Assembly (NCBI GenBank): GCA_944359365.1
Contig: CALVST010000006.1
Span: 1-63,612 of the forward strand
Reading direction: 5' to 3'
From: an uncultured Clostridia bacterium
Lineage (GTDB): Bacteria > Bacillota > Clostridia > Christensenellales > Borkfalkiaceae
Length of the DNA stretch: 63,612 bases
The notes beneath the pieces were generated by a model, which saw only the letters and a list, made by a program, of their open reading frames with translations, was not told the origin of the DNA and made no database searches. Below, one piece after another: positions 53,053 to 60,129 of the stretch; the stretch's first letter is position 1; the number at the start of each line of letters is the position of its first letter. The position numbers and the translations under genes were made by a program.

Positions 53053-54651
53053 ATGAAAACTGTGAGACCGGGCGTCATGCTCGACTGTTCGCGCGGTGCG
53101 GTGTACGCCGTTCCCGCCGTCAAAAAGTTTATCGACGTGCTTGCAAAAATGGGCTACGGCTCTCTGCAATTGTATACCGAAGAGGTATATACGGTGGAAG
53201 GGGAGCCGTATTTCGGCTATATGCGCGGAAGATATTCTCCCGAAGAGCTCAAAGAGCTTGACGCTTACGCCGCAGGGCAGGGGATAGAGCTGATCCCCTG
53301 CATCCAAACGCTTGCGCACCTCGGCGGGCTTACGCGCTGGCCGCAGGCTTACGGCGATATAACGGATACCGCAGACATATTGCTCGCGGGAGAAGAGCGT
53401 ACTTATGCGCTGATAGATAAAATGTTTGCGTCATGTGCGGCGAATTTCAAAAGCCGCCGCATCAATATCGGCATGGACGAGGCGCACTTTGTCGGCCTCG
53501 GGAAATATCTCGATAAGCACGGCTATGAGAACCGGTTTGAAATTCTGGCAAAACACCTTACGCGCGTTGCGGAAATTGCAAAAAAATACGGTTTCCGCCC
53601 GATGATGTGGTCGGATATGTTTTTCCGCCTTGCCAACCACGGCAATTATTATGTGGAAGAGGGGAAGGATGTGCCGATAGAGGAAGTTGCCAAACTCGTT
53701 CCCGAAAACGTAGACCTCATTTATTGGGATTATTACAGCCGCGACGGCGCGCATTACGACAGAATGATCCGCGCGCATAAAAAATTCAAAAACGGATTGG
53801 TATTTGCGGGCGGCGCATGGTGTTGGACGGGTTTTGCGCCCTGCAACGGATTCAGCATAGAGGCAAACCGAGCGGCGGTCGCTTCCTGCATAGAACACGG
53901 TGTAGACAATATTTTTATCACGGTTTGGAAGGACGACGGTTCCGAAAGCTCCCTGTTCAGCGTATTGCCCGCGCTTTTTGCGGCGGCAGAGTTTTGCAGG
54001 GGCAATTTCGACGATGCTCTCATCCATGCCCGTTTCAAGGAAGTGTGCGGCATGGAATGGGATGAATTTTTGCGTATAGGGCTGCCCAATCTGTCTGCCG
54101 GGAAGAACGAAATAACCAATCCCTGCAAGTACATGCTTTACAGCGATCCTTTTTACGGTATATTCGATTATACCGTTTTCGAGGGCGGCAGGCTCATGTA
54201 TGCGCAGGCGAAGGCCGCTCTCGAAGAGAGTGCCGGGAATGCCGAATACGGATATATTTTCCGTACCCTTGCAGACCTTTGCGGCGTTATGGAACTCAAA
54301 TACGACCTCGGCGTCCGCACGCGGGCGCTTTACAGAGAAAAGAACATGGACGGGCTGTGCCTGCTTCTGAACGATTACCGCGAATGCGAGCGCAGGCTGA
54401 ACGCGTTTTATGAAAGTTTCCGAGCGCAGTGGATGCGCGAGGCGAAAGGGTTCGGCTTTGAAAGGCACGATATACGCATCGGAGGGCTGATGCAAAGGCT
54501 GAAAAATTGCAGCCGTCTCTTGGAAGATTATCTGCGCGGCGAGATTGACTGCATAGAGGAGTTGGAGCAAGATATTATCGCAGACGGCGAAAAGGGAAAG
54601 ACGATCTGTTTCAACAATTGGCTGCGGACGGCTACCATCTGCAATTCGTAA
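53053..54651 (+). CDS. GH20-like beta-N-acetylhexosaminidase
   Basis: A 532-residue soluble protein. The catalytic pair of family GH20 is present as Asp142-Glu143 in RRINIGMDEAHFVGLG, where Glu is the acid and Asp assists the substrate acetamido group. Other barrel strands fit: LQLYTEEVYTVEGEPYFG, ELIPCIQTLAHLGG, FRPMMWSDMFFRL, and the C-terminal catalytic-domain strand ITVWKDDGSE. The domain starts without the small N-terminal GH20b domain, and a helical C-terminal region follows, as in the GcnA/GH20C group. No signal peptide, so it likely trims terminal GlcNAc or GalNAc inside the cell. It has its own promoter and ends at convergent terminators. AAGGAG precedes the ATG. Confidence 0.85.
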   Translation: MKTVRPGVMLDCSRGAVYAVPAVKKFIDVLAKMGYGSLQLYTEEVYTVEGEPYFGYMRGRYSPEELKELDAYAAGQGIELIPCIQTLAHLGGLTRWPQAYGDITDTADILLAGEERTYALIDKMFASCAANFKSRRINIGMDEAHFVGLGKYLDKHGYENRFEILAKHLTRVAEIAKKYGFRPMMWSDMFFRLANHGNYYVEEGKDVPIEEVAKLVPENVDLIYWDYYSRDGAHYDRMIRAHKKFKNGLVFAGGAWCWTGFAPCNGFSIEANRAAVASCIEHGVDNIFITVWKDDGSESSLFSVLPALFAAAEFCRGNFDDALIHARFKEVCGMEWDEFLRIGLPNLSAGKNEITNPCKYMLYSDPFYGIFDYTVFEGGRLMYAQAKAALEESAGNAEYGYIFRTLADLCGVMELKYDLGVRTRALYREKNMDGLCLLLNDYRECERRLNAFYESFRAQWMREAKGFGFERHDIRIGGLMQRLKNCSRLLEDYLRGEIDCIEELEQDIIADGEKGKTICFNNWLRTATICNS

Positions 54652-54657
54652 TAAGAA

Positions 54658-54690
54658 AAAGGGCGAAGCGCCTGTTGCGCTTCGCCCTTT
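54658..54690 (+). terminator. Terminator of the GH20-like gene (bidirectional)
   Basis: AAAGGGCGAAGCGC (54658-54671) pairs with GCGCTTCGCCCTTT (54677-54690). A and T tracts on both sides allow use by both convergent genes. Confidence 0.8.
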
Positions 54691-54697
54691 ATGTTTG

Positions 54698-54723
54698 CCG
54701 CGCCGTTTACGGCGCGGCTTTTG
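54698..54723 (-). terminator. Second hairpin, between convergent genes
   Basis: GCCGCGCCGT (54698-54707) pairs with ACGGCGCGGC (54709-54718), followed on the plus strand by TTTTG. It lies immediately after the anti-sigma gene's stop on the minus strand. Confidence 0.5.
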
Positions 54724-54728
54724 CTTGT

Positions 54729-55835
54729 TCAATCGTCGTCATCGTCATCGTCTTCATACCGATCGTGGTCTTCAGATGAGCCGTCTTCGAATACATAATG
54801 GTACTGTCCTCCGCGGATATACACGCGGAAACGCACCTTCTGCCCGCCGATCTCTCCGCTTGCGGAAAGGATCCGCTCGCCGTTTTCGCTTTCCTCTTTA
54901 AAAAGCAGCGTGTCGCGCACGCCTTCTCTGTTGATGGAAAGAAGAAGTTCGAGCTCGCCCTCTTCCGATTCGTATTCCACCGTCGTGCGCTCGGCAACGC
55001 TGCCGTTTTCGTATACGGTGTAAACGTACTCTATTTCCGTTTCGGCGTCGCCCGTTTCGGTTTCCGACTCTTGGCGCACGTCTATATACGAATTTTCGCC
55101 CGTGTATGCCTTGAAGTACAGTTCAGATTCCGCTTCGCCCCGCTCGGATTCCGTTTCGTAATTGCCTTCCACAGAATATTGCCCGCCTGCCGCGATGAGG
55201 ATCCCTTCGATGGAATAGCTCTCCTGCGTTTCGTCCTCGTCCGTTTCGCTCCCGCGGAAGATCTTATTGTAATACAGCGTATAGTCCGCGCCGCCGCCGG
55301 ATATCCCCGAAAGGTGTACCGTCATGCCGAAATCGTACCCGTCCGCGCCGGCGATCGCCGTTTCGGAAATGCTTTCCTCGCTCAACAGTCCTTCCACGAG
55401 CGCCATATAGCGATTCACCGTTTCTATGTGCGTTTCCTGCGCGGCGTCTTTTTGCGCGAACGAAAGGAGTTTGACGCCGCTTGCGCCGCTTTCGCCCGGA
55501 ACGGAAAGCAGAGCCCCTACGGACGCGGCGCCGTATGCGTAAAAGGAATCCGCGTCGGTTATATCGGCGAATTTGCCGCCGCCAACGCCCGTCTTGCCCC
55601 GCCCGAGAAAAACGGGCAGGAAAATCGCCAAAAACAGTGCGGCTGCCGCAAATACCGCCGCTGCGGCGATGAGGAGCGTCTTTTTGTTTTTCTCCGCTTT
55701 TTCTCCGCCGTGCGCATAGGCGAGGGAGCGCTCCGCCTGTTCCATGCCCAGCTCGCGCATGATATTCTGTTTTACTTTTTTGTCCGGCAGAACGGCGTTA
55801 GCCTGTTCCGTCAGCAATTTTTTCACGTCTTTCAT
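54729..55835 (-). CDS. Membrane anti-sigma factor-like protein with large ectodomain
   Basis: A 368-residue single-pass protein, probably the anti-sigma factor for the ECF sigma factor encoded just before it (ATGA overlap, own AAGGAGG). Residues 1-51 are cytoplasmic and charged (MKDVKKLLTEQANAVLPDKK), long enough to hold a sigma factor. The membrane helix is at about 53-76 (LLIAAAAVFAAAALFLAIFLPV). The ectodomain of about 290 residues is homologous to the lipoprotein at 56597: it shares RYMALVEGLLSE, SYSIEGILI, ETESERGEAESE and the F-A-D-I-T-D start. The C-terminus ends in an Asp-rich tail with seven consecutive Asp. I do not recognise the ectodomain as a named family. It should sense something at the surface and release the sigma factor, by analogy with other ECF systems. 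Confidence 0.8.
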   Translation of the reverse strand: MKDVKKLLTEQANAVLPDKKVKQNIMRELGMEQAERSLAYAHGGEKAEKNKKTLLIAAAAVFAAAALFLAIFLPVFLGRGKTGVGGGKFADITDADSFYAYGAASVGALLSVPGESGASGVKLLSFAQKDAAQETHIETVNRYMALVEGLLSEESISETAIAGADGYDFGMTVHLSGISGGGADYTLYYNKIFRGSETDEDETQESYSIEGILIAAGGQYSVEGNYETESERGEAESELYFKAYTGENSYIDVRQESETETGDAETEIEYVYTVYENGSVAERTTVEYESEEGELELLLSINREGVRDTLLFKEESENGERILSASGEIGGQKVRFRVYIRGGQYHYVFEDGSSEDHDRYEDDDDDDD

Positions 55836-56359
55836 GCGCCGTCCTCCTTTTCAAGCTGCCGCCTGAGTTTTTTGAGCGCCTCGTTGTTTTTCCATGTGAC
55901 CGTGCCGATGGGTATGCCGAGCATTTCGGCGACTTCTCTCCGCTTATAGCCGGAAATTTGGCACAGCATGAGTATTTCGTATTCGTCTTCGGCGAGCACC
56001 CTTGCCGCAAGGTCGAAAATATAGGGGATGTGCGCCTCGCCCGTACCGAACTTGTACGCCTCTTCTTCGAAGTCGGTGGGCACTTCCCGCCTGTGTTTTT
56101 TCAGATGATTGAGCGCGAGCGATCTTGCGATCGAACACAGCCATGCCGTAAAATTCGTGCCCGCCGTATACTGCGCCAGCGAAGAGATCGCCTTCACGAA
56201 AGTTTCCTGCAAAATGTCTTCCGCGTACATTTTATCGTGCACGATATACAAAATGGCGAAGTAAGCGGACTTGTGGGTGTGTTCGTAAACGCAGTCGAAC
56301 GCGCGCGCGTCGCCCTCTTTCAGGCGGGCGACCATCCGTTCGAGCTTTTCGTTTTTCAT
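55832..56359 (-). CDS. ECF-type RNA polymerase sigma factor
   Basis: A 175-residue sigma factor. The start is the ATG at 56359, eight bases after GGAAG; an open frame further upstream to 56509 would run through the promoter. Region 2 lies at about 12-85 (HDKMYAEDILQETFVKAI; FTAWLCSIARSLALNHLKKH) and region 4 at about 115-170 (YEILMLCQISGYKRREVAEM, then LGIPIGTVTWKNNEALKKLR). Translation is coupled to the anti-sigma gene. The promoter motif upstream (CCAACA, 14 bases, GATTGTTATA) is the same as that of the divergent lipoprotein gene, which fits self-regulation by this sigma factor. Confidence 0.9.
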   Translation of the reverse strand: MKNEKLERMVARLKEGDARAFDCVYEHTHKSAYFAILYIVHDKMYAEDILQETFVKAISSLAQYTAGTNFTAWLCSIARSLALNHLKKHRREVPTDFEEEAYKFGTGEAHIPYIFDLAARVLAEDEYEILMLCQISGYKRREVAEMLGIPIGTVTWKNNEALKKLRRQLEKEDGA

Positions 56360-56373
56360 CTCACTTCCATTAT

Positions 56374-56403
56374 TATAACAATCCGAAAGGGGCGGATTGT
56401 TGG
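56374..56403 (-). promoter_or_regulatory. ECF-type promoter of the sigma/anti-sigma operon
   Basis: Reading the minus strand: CCAACA (56403-56398), 14 bases, GATTGTTATA (56383-56374). Sequence and spacing match the divergent promoter at 56503-56532 exactly. The AAC-containing -35 is typical of ECF sigma factors. Confidence 0.7.
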
Positions 56404-56502
56404 TTAAATATGATTTTTCTTTAAAAATATGATAACAATAAAACGCTTTTCCGTCAAGGCGTTGGGAGAAAAAATAAAAAATAAAAAAATTTCGGATTTT
56501 TT

Positions 56503-56532
56503 CCAACAAAAATGCAAAAAACGATTGTTATA
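56503..56532 (+). promoter_or_regulatory. ECF-type promoter of the lipoprotein gene
   Basis: CCAACA (56503-56508), 14 bases, GATTGTTATA (56523-56532). It is identical in both boxes and in spacing to the sigma-operon promoter, while the spacer bases differ. Confidence 0.7.
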
Positions 56533-56596
56533 TAAGTGAGGCGGAAAAATTCCGGATATTTTCCGCCGAAACGAGATAAAAGGAGAATTTTGGAAA

Positions 56597-57535
56597 ATGA
56601 AAAAATTACTTACGGCGTCGGCTTTGGCGTTGACGCTTGCGTTAGGGCTTGGGATATCCGCCTGTTCCGACGGCGGCAAGGCGGAAGGGAACGGTACGTT
56701 CGGCGATCTGACGACCGCAGAATCCGTCTACGGTTTCAGTGCGGCTTCGGCGGGCATGCTCATATCTTCGATGAACGGCGGCGCCCCGGCAAAGAGCTTT
56801 TCGGCGGTGGCGCTCTCGGCAGATACGTCCGTTTCGGAAGGAGAGAGAGCAGATCTTTCGGAGCTTGATAGCTATATGGCGCTCGTGGAGAGCCTGCTCA
56901 GCGAAGGCGGATTCACCTCGTCCGTGACCGCGTCCGAGCGGGAGGGGTATGCGAACAAGATGACGGTAGCTTACCGCGACATAGACGGCAATTCTCTCGG
57001 CTATGAAATGTATTACAATGAAACGGCACTGCCTGCGGACGACGATGACGACGATGATTATTTCGAGGACGAAATGGAAGAAAATTACGCCATCGAGGGC
57101 GTGTTGGTCATAGAAGGCGCCGACTATGCCGTGCGCGGCACCCGCAATGCGGAGAGCGAGCGCGGCGAAAGCGAGAGCGAAACGGAATTCCGCGTCACGC
57201 TCGGCGAAGACCGCTATATGTATGTGGAACAGAGCGAAGAGCGCGAAGGGGAGGAAACGGAGCAGGAATACACCTATTCCCTGCGCGAGGGCGGTTCGCT
57301 CGTCGAGCGCAGTACCTTCTCTTACGAAACGGAACGCGGCGAAACGGAGCTGAAAATGACTTCATACAAGGGCGGGCAGAGCAAAATTTTCTATTTTGAA
57401 AAGGAGAATTACCGCGGCGAAGATGTCGTGTTTATCCGCGTCGGAAACAATCAGAGCGCGCAGGGATATATCGTGGAAACGGTAACCGACGAAAACGGTA
57501 CGCGCTATGAATATATTCCCGTAAACGGTCGTTGA
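56597..57535 (+). CDS. Lipoprotein sharing the anti-sigma ectodomain
   Basis: A 312-residue lipoprotein (signal with GLGISAC, Cys23). The mature part is homologous over its whole length to the ectodomain of the anti-sigma factor at 54729: FGDLTTAESVYGFSAASAG, SYMALVESLLSE, NYAIEGVLVIEG, NAESERGESESE, YTYSLREGGSLVERSTF. It has an internal run of seven Asp near 143-149, whereas the anti-sigma protein has its run at the C-terminus. It lies divergently from the sigma operon with the same ECF promoter, so the sigma factor should switch it on. It may compete for, or deliver, the signal sensed by the anti-sigma factor (inference). A terminator follows. Biochemical function unknown. Confidence 0.8.
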   Translation: MKKLLTASALALTLALGLGISACSDGGKAEGNGTFGDLTTAESVYGFSAASAGMLISSMNGGAPAKSFSAVALSADTSVSEGERADLSELDSYMALVESLLSEGGFTSSVTASEREGYANKMTVAYRDIDGNSLGYEMYYNETALPADDDDDDDYFEDEMEENYAIEGVLVIEGADYAVRGTRNAESERGESESETEFRVTLGEDRYMYVEQSEEREGEETEQEYTYSLREGGSLVERSTFSYETERGETELKMTSYKGGQSKIFYFEKENYRGEDVVFIRVGNNQSAQGYIVETVTDENGTRYEYIPVNGR

Positions 57536-57547
57536 AAAAGTTAAAAA

Positions 57548-57578
57548 GAGAGCCGCTTTCGCTGCGGTTCTCTTTTTT
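57548..57578 (+). terminator. Terminator of the lipoprotein gene
   Basis: GAGAGCCGC (57548-57556) pairs with GCGGTTCTC (57564-57572, one G-U), followed by six Ts. Confidence 0.85.
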
Positions 57579-57635
57579 AGTTTAGCAGCTCCGCGCGGTA
57601 AATTTGGGAAAACGCTATGCTTTTTTTGCGGCGCG

Positions 57636-57644
57636 TGGTATAAT
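57636..57644 (+). promoter_or_regulatory. Extended -10 promoter of the SGNH gene
   Basis: TGG followed by TATAAT (57639-57644). Transcription from here would begin near 57651, which excludes ATGs at 57604 and 57643 and supports the start at 57676. Confidence 0.55.
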
Positions 57645-57675
57645 GATGTGGAAAATTTTTTTCGGGGTTTGCGAA

Positions 57676-58698
57676 ATGATCTATCAGAACATCGAGTTTT
57701 TCAACATAGCGGAAATAAAGTACGGACGCCTGAGCCGTTTCCCGTTCGGCGTGGTAGACCGCATGCAGGTCCCCGTGTTCGGCGAGGACGGCAAACAGAC
57801 GGATATATATACGGGGCACAGGGGGAATGCCCTCGCCATGACGGGCGCGGAACTTCGTTTTGTGGCACAGGCACGTTCCGCCGTCGTCCGCTTTGCATGT
57901 GACGGACCTTTGCGCGTCACCGTTTACTGCGGCGATTTTTACCTCTCTTCCGCGCTGTATCCCGCGGGGGAGCATAGGGTATCCTTCGAGCGTCCCGCCG
58001 CGGCGGACGGCGTTGCGAGGGAGCGCTGCGGCAGGTTTTCGCCCTTTGTGTGGCGCGTTTGCCTCGACGGGATATGCAACGTGCGCTTTCTCGGGCTGGA
58101 TGCGGAAGGCGAAGTCCGTCCGCCCCGCGAAAACGAGGCGCCGCGCTGTAAACTGCTTGCCTACGGTTCGTCCATCACGCAGGGATTCGTAACGCCTTAT
58201 GCCCGCCTCAATTACATAAGCGCGGCGGCGGAGGCGCTCGGCATAGATATCTTGAATAAGGGCATCGCCGGCGGGTGTTTCTGCGAAAATGAAACGGCGG
58301 AATATCTGTGCGGAGAAACTTTTGACGCCGCTTACATAGAGGCGGGCACGAATATCGCGGACAGACCTTTCGACGTCATAGAAGAGCGTTTGGGAGGCTT
58401 GCTCGACAGGCTGTGCGGCGCTTTCCCCGATAAAAAAATATTCCTCGCAACGCCCTTTCCCGCATTTTCCGACGTAAGCGCGAGCGCGCCTTTTTATAAG
58501 GAGAACTTCGCAAAGACGCGCAAGGTCATTTCCGAGCGCGCGGAAAAATATCCGAACGCCGTTTTGATAGATGCGCACGCCCTTGCGGATAAAGATTATT
58601 ATCTTTCCGCAGATATCCTGCACCCGTCCGATTACGGGCACGTCATGATCGGTTTGAATCTGGCAAAGGCGCTATCGCCGTATATCGGCAAACGGTAA
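57676..58698 (+). CDS. SGNH hydrolase with N-terminal beta-sandwich (carbohydrate-esterase-like)
   Basis: A 340-residue soluble protein. The N-terminal 150 residues form a beta-sandwich (RFVAQARSAVVRFACDGPLR, VTVYCGDFYLSSALYPAGEH). The C-terminal part is an SGNH hydrolase: AYGSSITQG with Ser166, NKGIAGGCFCENE, AGTNIADRP, and the final LHPSDYGHVMIG with Asp and His. This two-domain order is like carbohydrate esterase families CE2 or the related DUF4886/GDSL_2 proteins that deacetylate sugars. No signal peptide is seen. It is a single gene with its own promoter and terminator, placed beside the ECF-controlled lipoprotein. Confidence 0.8.
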   Translation: MIYQNIEFFNIAEIKYGRLSRFPFGVVDRMQVPVFGEDGKQTDIYTGHRGNALAMTGAELRFVAQARSAVVRFACDGPLRVTVYCGDFYLSSALYPAGEHRVSFERPAAADGVARERCGRFSPFVWRVCLDGICNVRFLGLDAEGEVRPPRENEAPRCKLLAYGSSITQGFVTPYARLNYISAAAEALGIDILNKGIAGGCFCENETAEYLCGETFDAAYIEAGTNIADRPFDVIEERLGGLLDRLCGAFPDKKIFLATPFPAFSDVSASAPFYKENFAKTRKVISERAEKYPNAVLIDAHALADKDYYLSADILHPSDYGHVMIGLNLAKALSPYIGKR

Positions 58699-58706
58699 AA
58701 AAATCA

Positions 58707-58740
58707 AGGCTCTGCCCGGTGGGGCAGAGCCTGTGTTTTT
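58707..58740 (+). terminator. Terminator of the SGNH gene
   Basis: AGGCTCTGCCC (58707-58717) pairs with GGGCAGAGCCT (58722-58732), then GTGTTTTT. Confidence 0.85.
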
Positions 58741-58760
58741 CCGCACGGCACCTGTGCCGC

Positions 58761-59411
58761 TTATTTGTCGTATCGTCCGGTTTTGAGCTTTACGTTGCGC
58801 CGTTCGATCTCTATGATCCCCTCGTCCGTCATGCGTCGAAGTTCGCGCACCATGGCGCTGCGGTCTACGCATATGTAATCGGCAAGGCTCGTCTGCGAAA
58901 AGGGCAGGGTAAAGTAAGAATTTCCGTTTTTTGCCGCCGCCATGGTAAAATAGGCGAGCAGCTTTTCCCGCGTGGTGCGGCGGCTGAGTATTTCTAAGTG
59001 TTCGGAAAGCGCCTGCGTTTTTTCGCTCATCAGCCTGACAAGGTTGGAAACCACGGTGCTGTGATGCGCGCACGCCTTTGCGCACCGCTTTACGATATGT
59101 TCGTAATCGATGTACAGAATGTCGCTGTCCTCTTCCGCCACGAGAAAAAAGCTCGCGTCCGCCCACGCATAGCCGAGAACGTCGCCGAACACGCCCCCTT
59201 TGCGCAGCTGTTCGAAGATCGTCCTTACGCCGTTGATGTCCGTTTTGATAAGGTCAACGTGCCCGCTCTGCACCACGGCAACGCGCTCGTGCGGCATGGG
59301 GATCTCTTCCCCTCTGCGGTAGGTGCGCGTCACAGTTTTAAAGCAGACCATCATCGCCGCATATTCTTCCCGCGAAACCCCGTCGAAAAGCGAAGTGACC
59401 GTGTTCTCCAT
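58761..59411 (-). CDS. Crp/Fnr-family transcriptional regulator
   Basis: A 216-residue regulator. Residues 1-120 form a cyclic-nucleotide-binding-like jelly roll (RRGEEIPMPHERVAVVQSGH; GGVFGDVLGYAWADASFFLV). It lacks the clustered N-terminal cysteines of Fnr and a perfect cAMP pocket, so the ligand is unknown. The C-terminal HTH is FSQTSLADYICVDRSAMVRE followed by LRRMTDEGIIEIERRN. I use the ATG at 59411 because GAGGAAAG is just upstream; a longer open frame to 59519 has no support. A 16-bp palindrome immediately upstream suggests self-regulation. Confidence 0.85.
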   Translation of the reverse strand: MENTVTSLFDGVSREEYAAMMVCFKTVTRTYRRGEEIPMPHERVAVVQSGHVDLIKTDINGVRTIFEQLRKGGVFGDVLGYAWADASFFLVAEEDSDILYIDYEHIVKRCAKACAHHSTVVSNLVRLMSEKTQALSEHLEILSRRTTREKLLAYFTMAAAKNGNSYFTLPFSQTSLADYICVDRSAMVRELRRMTDEGIIEIERRNVKLKTGRYDK

Positions 59412-59423
59412 TTTTCTTTCCTC

Positions 59424-59439
59424 TGTTGCATTTGCAACA
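59424..59439. promoter_or_regulatory. Palindromic operator candidate for the Crp/Fnr regulator
   Basis: TGTTGCA-TT-TGCAACA is a two-fold symmetric 16-bp site, 12 bases before the regulator's ATG and beside a TATATT-like -10. Symmetric sites of this type and size are used by Crp/Fnr proteins. Confidence 0.55.
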
Positions 59440-59512
59440 TTAATATACAGCATAGAGAAAAAAAAGTCAATCGCCTTGCCGCAGAAAATAGAAATTGCGC
59501 CGCAAAAAATTC

Positions 59513-59541
59513 TTTGCAACGCGCGGCGGTTATGATATAAT
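59513..59541 (+). promoter_or_regulatory. Promoter of the 59548 gene, giving a leaderless transcript
   Basis: TTTGCA (59513-59518), 17 bases, TATAAT (59536-59541). The expected transcription start coincides with the ATG at 59548. Confidence 0.55.
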
Positions 59542-59547
59542 AGGGCT

Positions 59548-60084
59548 ATGATAGAATTTTACGGAGAAATATCCCTTCCCTGCAAAAAGAAGGCCGATAA
59601 GTTGAGAAAACGCTATTACGCGGTCTGGACGGCGGTACTTACGGTAATCGTCGGGGCGCTCGCAGTGATCGCCGGGTTTACGAACGGGCAGTACATCATG
59701 TTCACGGTGTTTGCCGCGCTGCTTCTGGCGCTCACCGCGCTTCTGTTTTTTGCGCCTACGTCGAAATCGCTCGCAAAGGAGCAGTGGCTTTTCCGCGTGC
59801 AAATCGATATTGAGGAAGGCGTTTTGAAGTTCACGCAGTACGCAGGCGGGCGGGAGATCGCCAAAAAGCGCGAGCTTGCACGCGTGCGCAAAGTGGTTAA
59901 AGACGACCGCTGTTACATGCTTTATGTGCCGAATGCGGGCAGCCTCGTCATATGCCAGAACAATCTGCTCAAAAAGGGTACGTTCACGGAGTTGGAGGCG
60001 CTTTTTGCGGGAAAACTGTACAAAGAGAAAGAGCCGAAAGAGGGGAAGGACAAAAAAGAAAGAGAAATGAAAGAAGAAAAATAA
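59548..60084 (+). CDS. Small membrane protein, YcxB-like
   Basis: A 178-residue protein with two membrane helices at about 27-45 (VWTAVLTVIVGALAVIAGF) and 49-70 (YIMFTVFAALLLALTALLFFA). A beta-rich cytoplasmic domain follows (VLKFTQYAGGREIAKKRELA, YMLYVPNAGSLVICQ) and then a Lys/Glu-rich tail. The layout matches YcxB/DUF-type PH-like membrane proteins of unknown role. The ATG lies six bases after a consensus -10 box and has no ribosome site, so it may be read from a leaderless mRNA. The alternative is a TTG near 59602 preceded by AAGAAGG, which would shorten the protein by 18 residues. Confidence 0.65.
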   Translation: MIEFYGEISLPCKKKADKLRKRYYAVWTAVLTVIVGALAVIAGFTNGQYIMFTVFAALLLALTALLFFAPTSKSLAKEQWLFRVQIDIEEGVLKFTQYAGGREIAKKRELARVRKVVKDDRCYMLYVPNAGSLVICQNNLLKKGTFTELEALFAGKLYKEKEPKEGKDKKEREMKEEK

Positions 60085-60098
60085 TTTGAATAAAAAAG

Positions 60099-60128
60099 GC
60101 GCCGCGGCATATTGCCGCGGCGCGCCCT
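60099..60128. terminator. Bidirectional terminator between convergent genes
   Basis: GCGCCGCGGCA (60099-60109) pairs with TGCCGCGGCGC (60113-60123), with A-tracts before and T-tracts after on the plus strand. It serves the YcxB-like and nitroreductase genes. Confidence 0.8.
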
Positions 60129-60129
60129 T

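Noticed and set aside
56360..56509. N-terminal extension of the ECF sigma factor
   Set aside because: It would be translated from its own promoter region, is low-complexity Phe/Tyr-rich and is absent from normal ECF proteins.
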